Positions 1 through 11,634 of a stretch of DNA of 64,000 bases are shown piece after piece; the stretch's first letter is position 1, and each line of letters opens with the position of its first letter. The stretch covers positions 9,817,190 to 9,881,189 of the forward strand of contig CM055887.1 of the NCBI GenBank assembly GCA_029582165.1, read 5' to 3'. The notes beneath the pieces are model-generated. The model made no database searches. It saw only the letters and a program-made list of their open reading frames with translations, and was not told the DNA's origin. The position numbers were made by a program, and so were the translations under genes. This DNA comes from Portulaca oleracea (taxonomy: Eukaryota > Streptophyta > Magnoliopsida > Caryophyllales > Portulacaceae).

Positions 1-238
1 CAAAAAAATAATTTAAAAAATGTTTTAGAAAGTACAATTCATTAACTTTCTAGGGGCAGGAACGAAAAAAACAAAAACAATATAGTGTAGGAATAAAAAA
101 AAAACAAGAAGAATGTGGAGGTGGATTTGGTACCACTACAATCCAATTTCATTTTTTTTCCGGACCACCAGAATACAAAGTGAAAGTACGGTCCACCATT
201 GTCCAATTGGTAAAAGTAGGGATTATTAGAATCCAATT

Positions 239-301
<63 letters not shown>

Positions 302-484
302 CACACACACACACGCGAATAAATATGGAGATAATTTATAAGAGATAAGACATAAGGGGTACATGTAAATTATCAAAATTTGTAAGGCATCTGTATACAA
401 AGGAAAGAACACCACTTCCTCAATTGGGCTGGGAGACAAGAAGGAAAAGGGGGGAAAATGGAATAGATTGGCAAGAAGTGGAGA
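1..484. other. Left-edge non-coding stretch before the Cassandra element
   Basis: No convincing gene is visible. It holds A-rich runs, a (TA)n/(CA)n microsatellite and, from about 400, purine-rich plus-strand sequence resembling the 5' part of the LINE that resumes after the Cassandra insertion. Whether the LINE really begins here cannot be decided from the sequence alone. Confidence 0.4.
242..314. repeat. Compound microsatellite (TA)n then (CA)n
   Basis: About 29 TA units are followed directly by seven CA units. Likely polymorphic in length. Short ORFs across it are artefacts. Confidence 0.95.
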
Positions 485-489
485 CCATA

Positions 490-780
490 TGTAACGCCCC
501 AGCCCTCCCGGGCCGCGGACATTACCGGGAACGACTTTAAGGATCGCTGACTGGCCCCACAAATCACCATGAGTCTTTCCAGCGTGCTTCGTCCTCGCTC
601 ACACGCTGCTTGAGAAAACTTCCCATGAGGTCACCCATCCTTTGACTACTCCTAGCCAAGCACGCTTAACTGAGGAGTTCCCAACGGATGAGCTACCATA
701 AAAGAAGGTGCACCTTGGTGATATAAGTAGTCATTTCAATCCCTTTAAGCCACACTTAACCATATATCCGGGGTGTTACA
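490..780 (-). repeat. Cassandra LTR (3' LTR in element orientation)
   Basis: 291-bp LTR starting TGTAACGCC and ending GGTGTTACA on the plus strand. It differs from the partner at 916-1207 by only a few bases. It adjoins the purine tract, so it is the 3' LTR of the minus-strand element. Confidence 0.92.
602..700 (-). other. 5S rRNA-like domain in Cassandra LTR
   Basis: Read on the minus strand, this stretch carries the plant 5S signature: AGTTAAGCGTGCTTGG (A-box region) followed by GGATGGGTGACC and TGGGAAGT (C-box region). The first part of a real 5S gene is missing or diverged, so it is not a 5S gene. In Cassandra elements this block is thought to supply an RNA polymerase III promoter. Confidence 0.88.
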
Positions 781-915
781 ATCACCCCCACTTAAGCGCA
801 CAATGTCCTCGTTGTGCCACAATACACTCCAGAATCTTTGCCCCGCTAGGTGACTGCCCATGGCTCTCCCGTCCACTGGCGCAGCTCACGGCCGCGAGTC
901 GGCTTTGATACCATC

Positions 916-1207
916 TGTAACGCCCCGGCCCCTCCCGGGCCACGGACATTACCGGGAACGACTTTAAGGATCGCTGACTGGCCCCACAAATCACCATGAG
1001 TCTTTCCAGTGTGCTTCGTCCTCGCTCACATGCTGCCTGAGAAAACTTCCCATGAGGTCACCCATCCTTTGACTACTCCCAGCCAAGCACGCTTAACTGA
1101 GGGGTTCCCAACGGATGAGCTACCATAAAAGAAGGTGCACCTTAGTGATATAAGTAGTCATTTTAATCCCTTTAAGCCACACTTAACCATATATCCGGGG
1201 TGTTACA
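916..1207 (-). repeat. Cassandra LTR (5' LTR in element orientation)
   Basis: 292-bp LTR adjacent to the primer-binding site at 902-913. It contains the second 5S-like block at about 1029-1127. Confidence 0.92.
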
Positions 1208-1379
1208 CCATAGTGGACTTAGGGCACCTGCCCTGGCCCCACAATGGAAAATAGGAAAATCATGGGAGACCAGAATGAACTGGACTATTAAGAAAGGCGA
1301 TGCCAAAAAACAATGCGCATGGAAATCGACTCAAAGAAAGCGGTGACTGCCCGAGCCAGCACTGCGGGGCGCTAGAAGG

Positions 1380-2060
1380 GTGTTATGCTGGAACTGTCGG
1401 GTAGGTGGCAACCCCCGAACAGTTCAAATGATTCGTCAATGGAGCACGAATAATGCCCTAGACGTTGTCTTTCTCTCCGAGACAATGCGTTCCGCACAAT
1501 ACATGGAGAATATCAGGAGAAGGGACGGATTTGAAAACGACTTTGCGGTTGATAGTAGGGGGAGAAGCGGAGGTCTTGCAATTCTATGGAGGACAGGGAC
1601 GGATGTACGACTGATCTCATATAATAACCACTACATAAGATGCAATGTATGGGAAAATGGCAGGACTGTGATAAGGTTAATAGGGATATATGGATGGCCA
1701 GAGGGAAACAACAAATGGAAAACATGGGACCTTCTCAGACAGATTGTAGGTGACACGAACATCCTCACGGTGGTGGGAGGTGACTTTAATGAAATTCTCA
1801 CTATGGAGGAGAAGTGTGGAGGAACGACTAAAGACCAGAAAGTAATGGATGCCTTCCGCCAAGCTTTAAATGATGTAGAGATGCGTAGCTTAGGATGTGA
1901 GAGTGGTTGGTTCATATGGGAGCGAGGGAAGGGAATAGAGAGGTGTGTGCAGGAGAGGCTCGATAGATTCGTGGCAAATATAGAATTTGGTGTAACAAAT
2001 ACCCCTTTGCCACGTTGTAGTACATGTCAGACTAAACTTTGACCACGATCCCATAGAGCT
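1380..2060 (+). pseudogene. LINE endonuclease domain
   Basis: The 220-codon frame opens with a typical ORF2 start (LCWNCRVGG), an acidic catalytic SET motif (LSETM), and GDFNEIL. The terminal S/FDHDP motif that closes the EEP nuclease fold is found just after the frame's stop, in another frame near 2035-2055, so a small frameshift separates it from the rest. Confidence 0.85.
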
Positions 2061-2699
2061 CAACATGGAGAGAAGAAAGAGGAGGGAGGAGAGGGTGGAG
2101 AAAAAATTATGATTTGAGAAGATTTGGATTGAACACCTGAAGTGCGAAGGCATAATTAAGAGCACATGGAAGAGTGAAAAGACATGAGACATGATGAACA
2201 TAGTGAGATAGTGTGGGGAGATCTTGGGGTGGTGGGGATAACAAACCTTTGGGCAAATTAGGAAACAGATCAAGGAGGCTGAGAAGATACTCAAAGCACT
2301 GTAAGGGTAGCCACTCACTAACGGCAACATCAAGGAGTGCATGAGAATGGAGAAGAGATTATACGAGCTCCATAAAAACCAAGAGGCCTACTGGTATATG
2401 AGAGCCAGAACGGTGGAGTTCCGGGATGGTGACCACAACACCGCCTGTTTCCACCACAAGGCGAAAGCCCGAAGAAGGAGAAACCAAATCAGGAGCCTGA
2501 AAGATTATGACGAGAGAGTTGTCACGGGGTTGGACGATCTGGAGAAAATGTTATGTAAGTATTACTCGGACCTCTTCACTACATCACAACCTGAGAATTG
2601 GGATGGAGCCCTTGACGAACTAAAGACAGTGGTAACAGTGGACATGAATGAAAACATACTGCAACCTTTTACAGGCGAGGAGATCCGAACATCCCTATT

Positions 2700-3660
2700 C
2701 TAGATGCACCCATATAAATCACTCGGCAATGACGGTATGCTTGCTATCTTTTTTCAAAAGTTTTGGCATATAGTAGATGATGAGGTTATCCAGTTTGTCA
2801 AAGGTTTACTAGAAGGATCAAGTGACCCATGACCTATCAATAGAACCCTAGTTGCCCTAATCCCGAAAACGAAAGACCCAAGGACAGTTACAACTTTTTG
2901 GCCGATAAGCCTCTGTATGTCCTCTACAAAATCGCTTCTAAGACAGGCCCCGACAAACAAACTCAAACCTCTGCTGGCCCAAATTATTTCAGAAAACTAG
3001 AGTGCCTTTGTTCCTTCCAAACTTATCACTGAAAATGTCATTATAGCTCATGAAAATTTTCATACGATGAAGAAGAGATCAAACAGTAAAAAATGCTTCA
3101 CGACATTGAAACTTGACATGAGTAAGGCCTACGATAGGGTTGAATGAGGTTTCTTGGAGCCGATTATGTAGAAAATGGGCTTTAAGGAAAGATGGGTAGA
3201 TATGGTCATGAGATGTGTTAACAACGTGTCATACTCTTTTGTGCTTAATGGACATATTAGGGGCGTCATTACCCCCCAATGGGTTCTCCGCCAAGGAGAC
3301 GCCATCTCACCTTACCTTTTTCTTCTCGTGACTAAAGCCTTTCCAGGATTGATAAAGAAAGCTACAGAAACAAAGGAGATCCACGATATCAGAGCTAGTA
3401 GGGGTAGGCCCACGATTACGCACCTTTTCTTCGCCGACGACAGCCTCCTTTTCACTAGGGCGAATCGAAAAGGGTGCTAGAGAATTACTGAGATTCTCAA
3501 TGTGTATAAAAAAGCCTCGGGGTAGAAGATTAACATGGAAAAATCGGAGGTGGCTTTTAGTAGAAACGTTGAAGAAACAAAGGCGCATGAGCTAACCCAA
3601 ATGCTCGGGATGAAAAGTGTTGAGAAGCACAACAAATACCTTGGCTTATAAAGTCATAAA
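2700..3660 (+). pseudogene. LINE reverse transcriptase domain
   Basis: Fragments in one general direction show RT blocks: PYKSLGNDG near 2706, a [12 protein letters not shown] block near 3110-3145, RQGDAISPYLF near 3290-3325, and the catalytic FADD motif near 3430-3442. In-frame stops interrupt it at several points (for example 2703, 2833, 3145, 3480). It is clearly inactive. Confidence 0.88.
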
Positions 3661-4929
3661 GGAGAGGATATGGAAAAGGGTGTAGGGGTGGAAGGAGAAA
3701 CTGTTATCCAGAGAAGTGTTTATAAAGGCATGTATCCAATTGATCCCATCCTACCTAATGAGCTTCTTCAAAATCCCACAAATCCTCGTCAACGAGCTAT
3801 ATGGCTTAATAGCAAAATTTTGGTGGGGGAGCTCAGAGAAGGGGAGAAAGATTCACTGAAAGAGTTGGAGCAACCTGTGTATGCCAAGTGTTTTGGGGGG
3901 CTGAATTTCCGGAGGCTAGATGCGTTTAATGGCGCGCTACTGGCCAAACAAGCATGGAGGATCCTTACGAAACCCGACTCCGCAAAGGTACTAAAAGTCA
4001 AATACTTTCCGAGTCAAGGCTTCCTCGATGCTTCTCTTGGCTACGCCCCTAGCTACATTTGGAGGAGTATCCATGGAACCCTAAACCTCAATCGCAAAGG
4101 CATTTGCTGGAGAATATGGGATGACCAGGGAGTTAAAGTATGGGGGGATCCATGGCTCGTTGATAGATCAGAAGGGAAAACTACTACTACACCAAAAGGA
4201 GACAATGATGAAGAAATGAGGGTATGCGAACTGATATATGAATAGGGACTGGGCTGGGACGAGCAAAAGATTGCTCAAATGTTCAACAACAAGGACATGA
4301 AACCGATCCTTGCAATTCCGATAAGAGAGATGAAGCCAAGAGATGAGATAACATGGCGCTACTCGAACAATGACATGTTTACTGTCTCCTCAACCTATTG
4401 GTTGGGAACCAGGGTAAGACTGGAAGACTTCGATAAGTTCCTAGCAAAAATATGGAAGGTTCAAGCCAATCCCAAGGTTAAACACTTCCTTTGGAGGGCT
4501 TCCATTAACTCTTTACCAACAAAAGGGAGGCTCCCCCAAAAACACATAGGGGAGGATGACTTATACCCCAGATGCAAAGAAAGGCCCGAGGACCTCATAC
4601 ACGCGATGATAGACTACACCGAAGCAGCGAAGTTCAAGGTTGGGGACTCTCATAAAGCGAACACCTTAGAGCAAGGGCCAACAGACTTTGGAGAAGTCTT
4701 AAAGAAATGGTGGAAAGAGCTATCCGAGGAAGAATTCCAGAGCGTAATCTTCAAAGCTGATGTGGCAAGCTAGAAATGATGAAGTAGTGCAGAAAAAAGG
4801 TTGCCATCGAGGCTCCTGCAAGAACGTCTGTACCGAGAAGTTAAGCATTTTAGAGAAACACGTGAGAAACAGGGGCAAACGGGGGATCAATCACAACAAC
4901 ATAGCCACAGATGGCAGGCCCCTCCACCT

Positions 4930-5335
4930 AATTTCGTGAAGATAAATGTCGATGCAGCATGCGATAGAGAGGGTCTGGTGGGACTCGGAGTGGTAATCAG
5001 AGATGACAAAGGAAAAGTGAAAGTGGCGGTAGCCAGGCCAGGACGGTCCGAGCTAGATGGGCAGCCAATGTAGCGGAGGCAAAAGCGGTGGTGTATGGAC
5101 TGAAGATGGGAAAGCGTTTCGACTACCAAAGAGTGGTTTTGGAATCTGATTGCTACAACTCATAACCAAAGCAAAGAATTCACTGATCGGGAATAGTGAG
5201 TTCGATCTGATTCTAGAGGAAGTAATAAGTTCCAGCAAAACCTTTGTTGAATGTAAGTGGAACCATGTGAAGAGGGACGGGAACTGGGCGACCCATCACC
5301 TGGCTAGGGAGAATGTAGAAGCTATGGAGCGAATC
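4930..5335 (+). pseudogene. LINE RNase H-like domain
   Basis: A frame beginning near 4918 reads KINVDAACDREG, the first acidic strand of a plant RNase H domain, then GLGVVIRDDKG. After a frame change, a LESDCY block is visible near 5140 and an HVKRDGNWATHHLAR block near 5268-5312, matching the last RNase H helix. Such C-terminal RNase H domains are typical of one group of plant L1 elements. Confidence 0.8.
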
Positions 5336-5464
5336 TGGGTAGATGCTTGTCCACCTTGTATTGGGCCTCATGTACTCTCAGACAGAACTGCAATGATCAA
5401 TTTAGTGCCGGGCGGGGGGTTTTCAAATAAAAAAAATCGGGTTGAACGAGCAGGTTGGATTTGA

Positions 5465-6582
5465 GCCGCTAATTTACGAGTTCATTTTATTTATGGTTTG
5501 GATCAAGAAACTTGTATTCAAAAGTCGAAATTTTTGAACAGGTTGTTGGGTCTGATGAATCTTGAGAATTGATAATACTAGTGATAATTAGAATATTCTC
5601 AGAATTTGTAGTACTAGTGATAATTAGAAGACTAAAAATGTTGATAACTAATTAATTAAATACACTATTAATGAAACATATCATTGAAATTTGTGCTACT
5701 AACACCACAAGAAAGGTCTTGCTTATAATTACGATCCAGGTCACAACTTGTGAAGGTTGAAAACTCTGTGGATTAGTCAATTCGTATTCCTTATTTCTAT
5801 TTTTAATTAGCACATAATAATTAAGCAATTTGAAAATTCATAAACATATATAATTTTATTTTCATTCTCATAGTGAATTCTCATTTCCATTAATGATTAT
5901 GAATTCTATGTCCATTTCTATTACATACCTAACATGATAAAATCTAAATATTAACTCTAAATAGTAAAGTGAATAAATCCACATACAACACAAGGGACTT
6001 GGTACATACCATACATTTGGACCTCATTGTTAGCATGCTAAAATAGGATAATCATAATTCATACATGTCATTTTTAGATGGAACTTAAACTAAACCATTA
6101 TTATGCCTTGGACCACCCATCTATTCAAATTAATTTCAAAAAGTGTCTAATTACTCCGTATACCAATTACCCCTACGAAGGAAGCTACTCACATAAGACC
6201 CACATAGCTGAAATTTCTGACCAATTATCTCTCCCCCTCCTTTTGTATTTTTATTTACTTGTCATTTTTATTCAAGCAATCAAAGAGTAAAATAAATCAA
6301 TCATTTAACATACAGTATTTAATTTCAAAAGTTAAAAGACAATTATGTCAATTATTCTTGGGTTTTCACTTGGGGCAACCGCCCATTGGATTTTGGATTT
6401 GGATTCCTACTTTTGTGATTTTTAAAAAATATCCTTTGTCCACAACTTCTCATTTTTTTTAGATTTTTTTATATATTTTTTAATATTTTTTTATTTGAAA
6501 TGAGTGCAATGGACCTATGCTATCTAGAAGCATAATCATGAAAAGACTGAAATCTGATTACTACATGAAGGATTACTTGGGA
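5465..6582. other. Intergenic, AT-rich, no recognised gene
   Basis: Between the LINE and the b561 promoter I see no coding signal, RNA gene or clear mobile element. Short ORFs at 6078 and 6259 show no recognisable domains. Confidence 0.5.
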
Positions 6583-6610
6583 GGGGGGGGGGGGGACCTT
6601 ACTATATAAA
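6583..6610 (+). promoter_or_regulatory. Putative core promoter of the b561 gene (G13 tract plus TATA box)
   Basis: A run of 13 guanines (6583-6595) is followed seven bases later by TATATAAA (6603-6610). A start site about 30 bp downstream would leave a 5' leader of roughly 125 nt before the ATG at 6763. The TATA box and its spacing are ordinary; the G tract is unusual for this AT-rich region. Confidence 0.65.
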
Positions 6611-6762
6611 GTGAGAGGCTTCATTTCATATTCTTCAAAAGTATATGTTTCACAAGAGAAGCTTTTCTTCACCATAAAACTTGGAGTTTTCCTTTGAGAG
6701 AGGTTTCAATCACAAAGACTCGAATATAATCGAACTTAATTCTGAAGAAACTGGAAGGGAAG

Positions 6763-9585
6763 ATGGTATCTACGACGAGTATTTTCACTTGTCTTATGCT
6801 CTTCATTATGGTTCATGCTCCATTTGCTCATTGCTCAACCTCGTCCCTTGAAGAAGAGAAGGCTTACAAAGCTTTCAATCACAACCACACATCAAGCAAT
6901 GCAAATGTAAGTCGTCACCTTTGTACACAGATAATTTGCATATACCTCTTCAGGTCTGTGACATTTATAAATTTAAGCTTAACGTTTTGAAGTTCATATT
7001 TACCTATCCTAAACTTTTGAACAAATTTCATTTAGTTACTTTTCCGTTGAATTTAACAACATTCCACTGGATATGTGATTTGTGATGAAATTTATTCGCT
7101 GAAATGACAATAATTTTAGCCGATACATTTCATCAAATATTAGACATTTACGGGAAGACTTGTTAAATTTATTGGAAAAGTAACTAAATGAAATTGATTT
7201 AAAAGTTTAAGGTGGGTAAATATTAATTCAAATACGTCAAGGTTGAATTTATAAACGTCATAAACCTGAAACGGATATATGCAAATTTTCCTTGTACACA
7301 CACTCATAGAGTCATAGTTCTCAGTTCAAAGTTCATGCATATCCTATTTTGTCTTTTGTTTTCCGTATTTTGAACAGAAAATATTGAACATTTCAAAACA
7401 TTAGTTTGTGCTTAAATTGTTGATTAATTAACTAAAGAGTAGATTTTCTTGCCAAGTTTTTAACTCATTTTATGTCACATTATGCAGTTATTGAGTCCAA
7501 AATTGAGGTTTGAAGTGGCAGTTCATGGGTTTCTATTGTGGGCATCGATGGGGTTTCTGATGCCTTTAGGGACATTGATAATCAGGATGTCATGTAGAGA
7601 GAAACATGGAAGTAAACTTAGGGTTTACTTCTACCTTCATCTCATCATACAGGTTTGCTATCTCTTATCATGTCTTCCTATCTATTCTGTTGTTCTAAAT
7701 TAAGCTGTTATGTACATGGTTTTACTCTTATAATTCAATATGATATTGTATTTTAGTTGAAAATATTGAAATTTTGAAAAAAAAATAATATTTGGGATAA
7801 GAATATATTTAATTAGCTGGTTGACAAAAATGCTGATATATTTGAGTACGCTGTTGAATTTTAACGAGCATTTAAAATCTAAAATAATCAATAAATAAGA
7901 GAAGAATAAAGGAGGAATGATGAATTCATCTTTGTACTCTAAAAAGTAATCTAAACTATTCTTCTTTTAAAATTAAAGAAACTTTAGCCTTATCTGTTTG
8001 TTGACATTCCACTCATGATCCACCAAACTCTTCATGAATGCCAAAGTTTAATATTGGAGCCATGGTGTCCCATGTGTTCTTTACATCATACCCCGAAAAA
8101 AAAAAAGAAACTGCTATTTTTCTGTGTCTTATTATTTCAGATTGTTGTTGTAATTTCAGTTTAATACTTTTCTTATTATGTTTGAGTTAATTATCTGCTA
8201 CACATGGCAATAATAACTCTTAATTTTTTTTCTTTATTCCTAGCATATCCCATTTTTTTTCTTTATACATTCCAGAAATATATAAAATATAAAAAGAACT
8301 GCCTTGCTAAATACTACACCAGCGAGCACCTAATAACACCTTATTAATTTTCCACTTCGACCATGTTTTTGTCATAATTCTTCTACGTACATACGTCTAC
8401 ATTCTTTCGAAAAATATGTACAAACCCTAAAGAAAATGTACATATGTACGTGTATTTTTATATGCATCAAAGCTTATTTAGAAAGTTGATCAAGAACACT
8501 AAACCTTGTTCCATTATGTTACATGCATAGTAGGTCGTTTCTTAGTTGGTAAGATTTGATGAAAATGATATATCTAGTAAATAGGTTAGCATTCTTACAA
8601 ACTTAGGTTAGTTTGGCTTGGCAAATACTTCTTTTCTATTGTTTTTGTTTCCTGTATTATCCCATACTACATGCAAGTTCTGTGATCTTTGTAAATTTAT
8701 CGGAATTTTATGGGAAGAAAACTTGTTTTAAATTCTGGTGAAGAAAATCAATTCATTGGAACATAATAATTGGTTTTAAAATAATTTTATGTTATTTTAT
8801 TTCTTTTTGAAGAGATAGAATTCGTTATATATATACACAAGACATGCATGCATGGCTATAGCACAGTGCTACACTATACCGTACTTATTTCATAAGTTAG
8901 GTTGGAAAGCTTTAAATCATCCACAATATATACGAGGCCATATTATTTTTAAACTTATTTTGAAAATTAATAAGATAGTTTTGTTAAAACAATAACTTTT
9001 CCTTAAAAACATAACATTATCGATATATATATATATTTATGAAAGATCCACACTAAAACAATATTAAATACGTTATCAAGTATATAAAAAATACTACCAC
9101 TAGTGATATTAATAATAGTAATAATAAAATCTAAATATATAGATACAATTTAAGAGAATTAAGCCATATTCCTCGTGACAATCAATCATCCTATCCGAAT
9201 GAAGCTTTTCTATGGAACTCTACAGTTAGATCCATAGTTTGAGGCTTTGCATATTCTTTTTGTTTTTTGCCTCTAATTTGTAATGTCGGAAGGACATAGA
9301 AGGGATAGCGATTGAGAAAGAAGGGGGAGGATGGGGTTAAGGGAATAAACAAAAGCAACAATCTCCAATAAAAAAATATATATTTTAAGTATGATTTGGA
9401 GATCCAGATTATGAAATCCAACTATTACAAAATATAGATTATAGGGACTTTTTAAGAACCATTTTCATTAAAAATTTACGTAATATATACTCTTAGGCCT
9501 GTTATTTTATGCGGTATTCTGTGGTATGACGCGGTATAGTGTGGTGAAATTGTGGCGGGTTATTGGTATGTTGTGTTGAGTTTTT

Positions 9586-9633
<48 letters not shown>

Positions 9634-10731
9634 ATTGGTAATTGTGAAAAAGTAATTGGAAAAAGTGAGTTGAAATATTGTATTGTTTTTGAATGATTAA
9701 AGAAATGGTTGAAATAGTATTGTATATATTTATATTAAAGATATATAATAAATTTGAAAAAATAATTTGTGGTGGGTTGTAGTGAATTGTGGTAGAATGA
9801 TATTTTGTGGTGGGTTGTGGCAAACTGCGGTAGACTGTAACACTGCAATTTGCCAACCGCAGAAAAGAACAGGGCAACTGATAACATATTTGTTTGATGT
9901 GTAGATGCTATAAAAACTTTCCTTCCCTGTCCATAATAATTTAGTAGTAAGGTTGTTGAAATTAAGTCATACTACCATTGGGCTTGCATAGGACTCTAAC
10001 ATTATGGATAAAAGTGTAATAAATTAAAATGCTTCATAATCATTTTGAATGGTGTATAATTTATATTTTTATGATTTTAATTAGCACTTTTTAATAATTA
10101 CGTATATTTATTAATTATAAGAGCATATCATTTATTGATTATGTTAAATTAATGATAACCTAATTATATCAATCATAATAAAGATTGAACATTTTACATT
10201 TTTTATTCTATGTTTATGAAAGAAGTATCAATAAATATAACAAATTTTATATCATCGCGAGCCGTAACAATATTCATGAAACATACACATTCATTTATAA
10301 CAATTCAAATATATATGATAAATATAAGTTTTAGCGTAATTTAAGTAAACCTTAAGATGATTAGTAACTATTTTCAATTGGACATGTATAATACTTTTGT
10401 GTGAAGAGAGAGGTACCACATAGAGTGTGAAGGTACAGCGCAATTAAACATGTGATGATGTGAAGCATACACTAGTGCTTAGTTTGGTAGACGTACAAAT
10501 TCCATTTTGCTGACAATGACAAGTCATTTTCAATTATATTGGCAGATGCTTTCAGTAATACTCGCTACAACTGGGGCAATTATGTCCATCAAGACCTTCG
10601 AAAACGCTTTCAATAACGACCATCAAAGGATTGGCTTAGCTCTCTATCTCGCCATTTGGATCCAAGCTGCTCTTGGCTTTTTCAGACCACAAAAGTACGT
10701 CTTCATTAATTCTTTCCATATAAATACTATT

Positions 10732-10787
<56 letters not shown>

Positions 10788-11634
10788 AATTGCATATCGT
10801 TGAGCACTGTGGTCCTTACTTGGTGATAATAAAGATGGGCCGTTTGCTCTAATTATCGAAAAAATATATACAGAGACGGAGTCAAAAATAATATGCAAAT
10901 AATCTTTTTGATGATGAATATTTTCAAAAACGACAAGTATCACGTACTCACGTGACACCAATCGACGTCAAGTGGATCTGCCCTTGCATGCATTCATGTT
11001 TTCCAACTTATGTTGTGTTTTGTAGTTTCCTGGAAAAAAGTTTCACATGAAAGTTTTGTTGGGAGAGACTTTCCTTAACCCCTTTGGAAACTAAGCTTAT
11101 GAGGGAAATAGTAGTTCTCACGTTAAAACTTTCACATCTATTAGAGAGAACCAAACATAGAAAAGTTTGTCAATTTTAAAAAAATTGACTAACTTTCTGA
11201 AAAAATTTGCAACCAAACGCTGCCTTAAATTAGACACTAAAACTATAATGTAACTCTTTATTCTATATTTTTGCAGAGGAAACAAGAGGAGGGGCATGTG
11301 GTACTTCCTACATTGGATATTTGGCACAGTTGTTTGCATAGTAGGAATCCTCAACATCTACACAGGGTTAGCAGCTTACAAAAGGAAAACACAAAGAAGT
11401 GTGACCCTTTGGACAGTCTTATTCACTGTACAAATCTCTATCTTGGCATTCTTTTATCTCTTCCAAGAGAAATGGGATTACATGAAAAAACAAGGGGAAA
11501 CTTCAGGAGATGATATTGGACAAATTAAGCCTACTGATCAAGAAAGCTCTGACAATCAAATGGTCAACAATGACAAGGATCTGTGGAGACAACATTGTTC
11601 AAAGACTAATGCACTCAAAAACTTGTTCAAATAA
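6763..11634 (+). CDS. Cytochrome b561 domain-containing membrane protein (4 exons)
   Basis: Exons 6763-6906, 7488-7652, 10546-10694 and 11277-11634 join through GT-AG introns (phases 0, 0, 2) to a 271-residue protein. Residues 1-24 form a hydrophobic signal peptide. The core is a b561 fold: helices around 58-82, 95-119, 131-150, 163-184 and about 195-215, with the four family heme-ligand histidines at H61, H99, H129 and H165. Conserved family text includes HGFLLWASMGFLMP, FFRPQKG and LFQEKWDY. Proteins of this group are thought to carry electrons across membranes (ascorbate or ferric reductase type); the substrate here is unknown. The hydrophilic tail after 220 is probably cytosolic. Intron 2 is 2.9 kb and contains a MITE. 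No damage to the coding sequence is visible. Confidence 0.93.
6938..7287. repeat. Fold-back element in b561 intron 1
   Basis: The two ends are imperfect inverted copies: left GCATATACCTCTTCAGGT pairs with the right end near 7285, and TTAGTTACTTTTCC near 7036 with its complement near 7175-7190. The whole approximately 350-bp segment can fold on itself, as expected of a long-inverted-repeat MITE. The target duplication is not clear. Confidence 0.65.
9497..9875. mobile_element. MITE with hAT-like terminal inverted repeats in b561 intron 2
   Basis: The left end, GGCCTGTTATTTTATGCGGT, is the inverted counterpart of the right end whose complement reads GCCCTGTTCTTTTCTGCGGT. Internal sequence is rich in GTGGTGGGTTGTGG-like repeats and carries a (TA)n tract at 9588-9630. 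The GGCCCTGTT-type terminus suggests a hAT-derived MITE; I could not fix an 8-bp target duplication. Confidence 0.7.
10734..10784. repeat. (TA)n microsatellite in b561 intron 3
   Basis: About 25 TA units begin 40 bp after the exon 3 splice donor. Short ORFs on both strands here only translate the repeat. Confidence 0.95.

Larger units (their letters stand above)
490..1207 (-). mobile_element. Cassandra-type TRIM retrotransposon, complete, perfect TSD
   Basis: Two near-identical direct repeats (490-780, 291 bp; 916-1207, 292 bp) begin TGTAAC and end GTTACA, enclosing only 135 bp. A 5-bp target-site duplication, ccata, lies at 485-489 and 1208-1212. On the minus strand the first LTR is followed by a primer-binding site TGGTATCAAAGC (902-913), one base from the usual initiator-Met tRNA complement. 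A purine-rich tract precedes the other LTR (about 782-793). Each LTR holds a 5S rRNA-like block, which defines the Cassandra family. There is no coding capacity, so mobilisation must have relied on another element's proteins. The high LTR identity suggests fairly recent insertion. Confidence 0.93.
1214..5464 (+). pseudogene. Degenerate L1-type LINE, ORF2 (endonuclease, RT, RNase H)
   Basis: Domains appear in plant L1 ORF2 order: apurinic-like endonuclease (1380-2060), reverse transcriptase (about 2700-3660), a region resembling the LINE zf-RVT domain (about 4440-4620), and an RNase H-like domain (about 4930-5330). The reading frame is broken by many stops and frameshifts, so no full ORF2 protein can be made. 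ORF1 is not recognisable; if present it lies left of 1380 and may be split by the Cassandra insertion. I see no clear poly(A) tail or TSD, so the ends are approximate. Confidence 0.85.

Noticed and set aside
602..700. 5S rRNA gene
   Set aside because: Only part of 5S is present, repeated inside two LTRs with TG/CA ends and a TSD; it is the Cassandra 5S-like domain.
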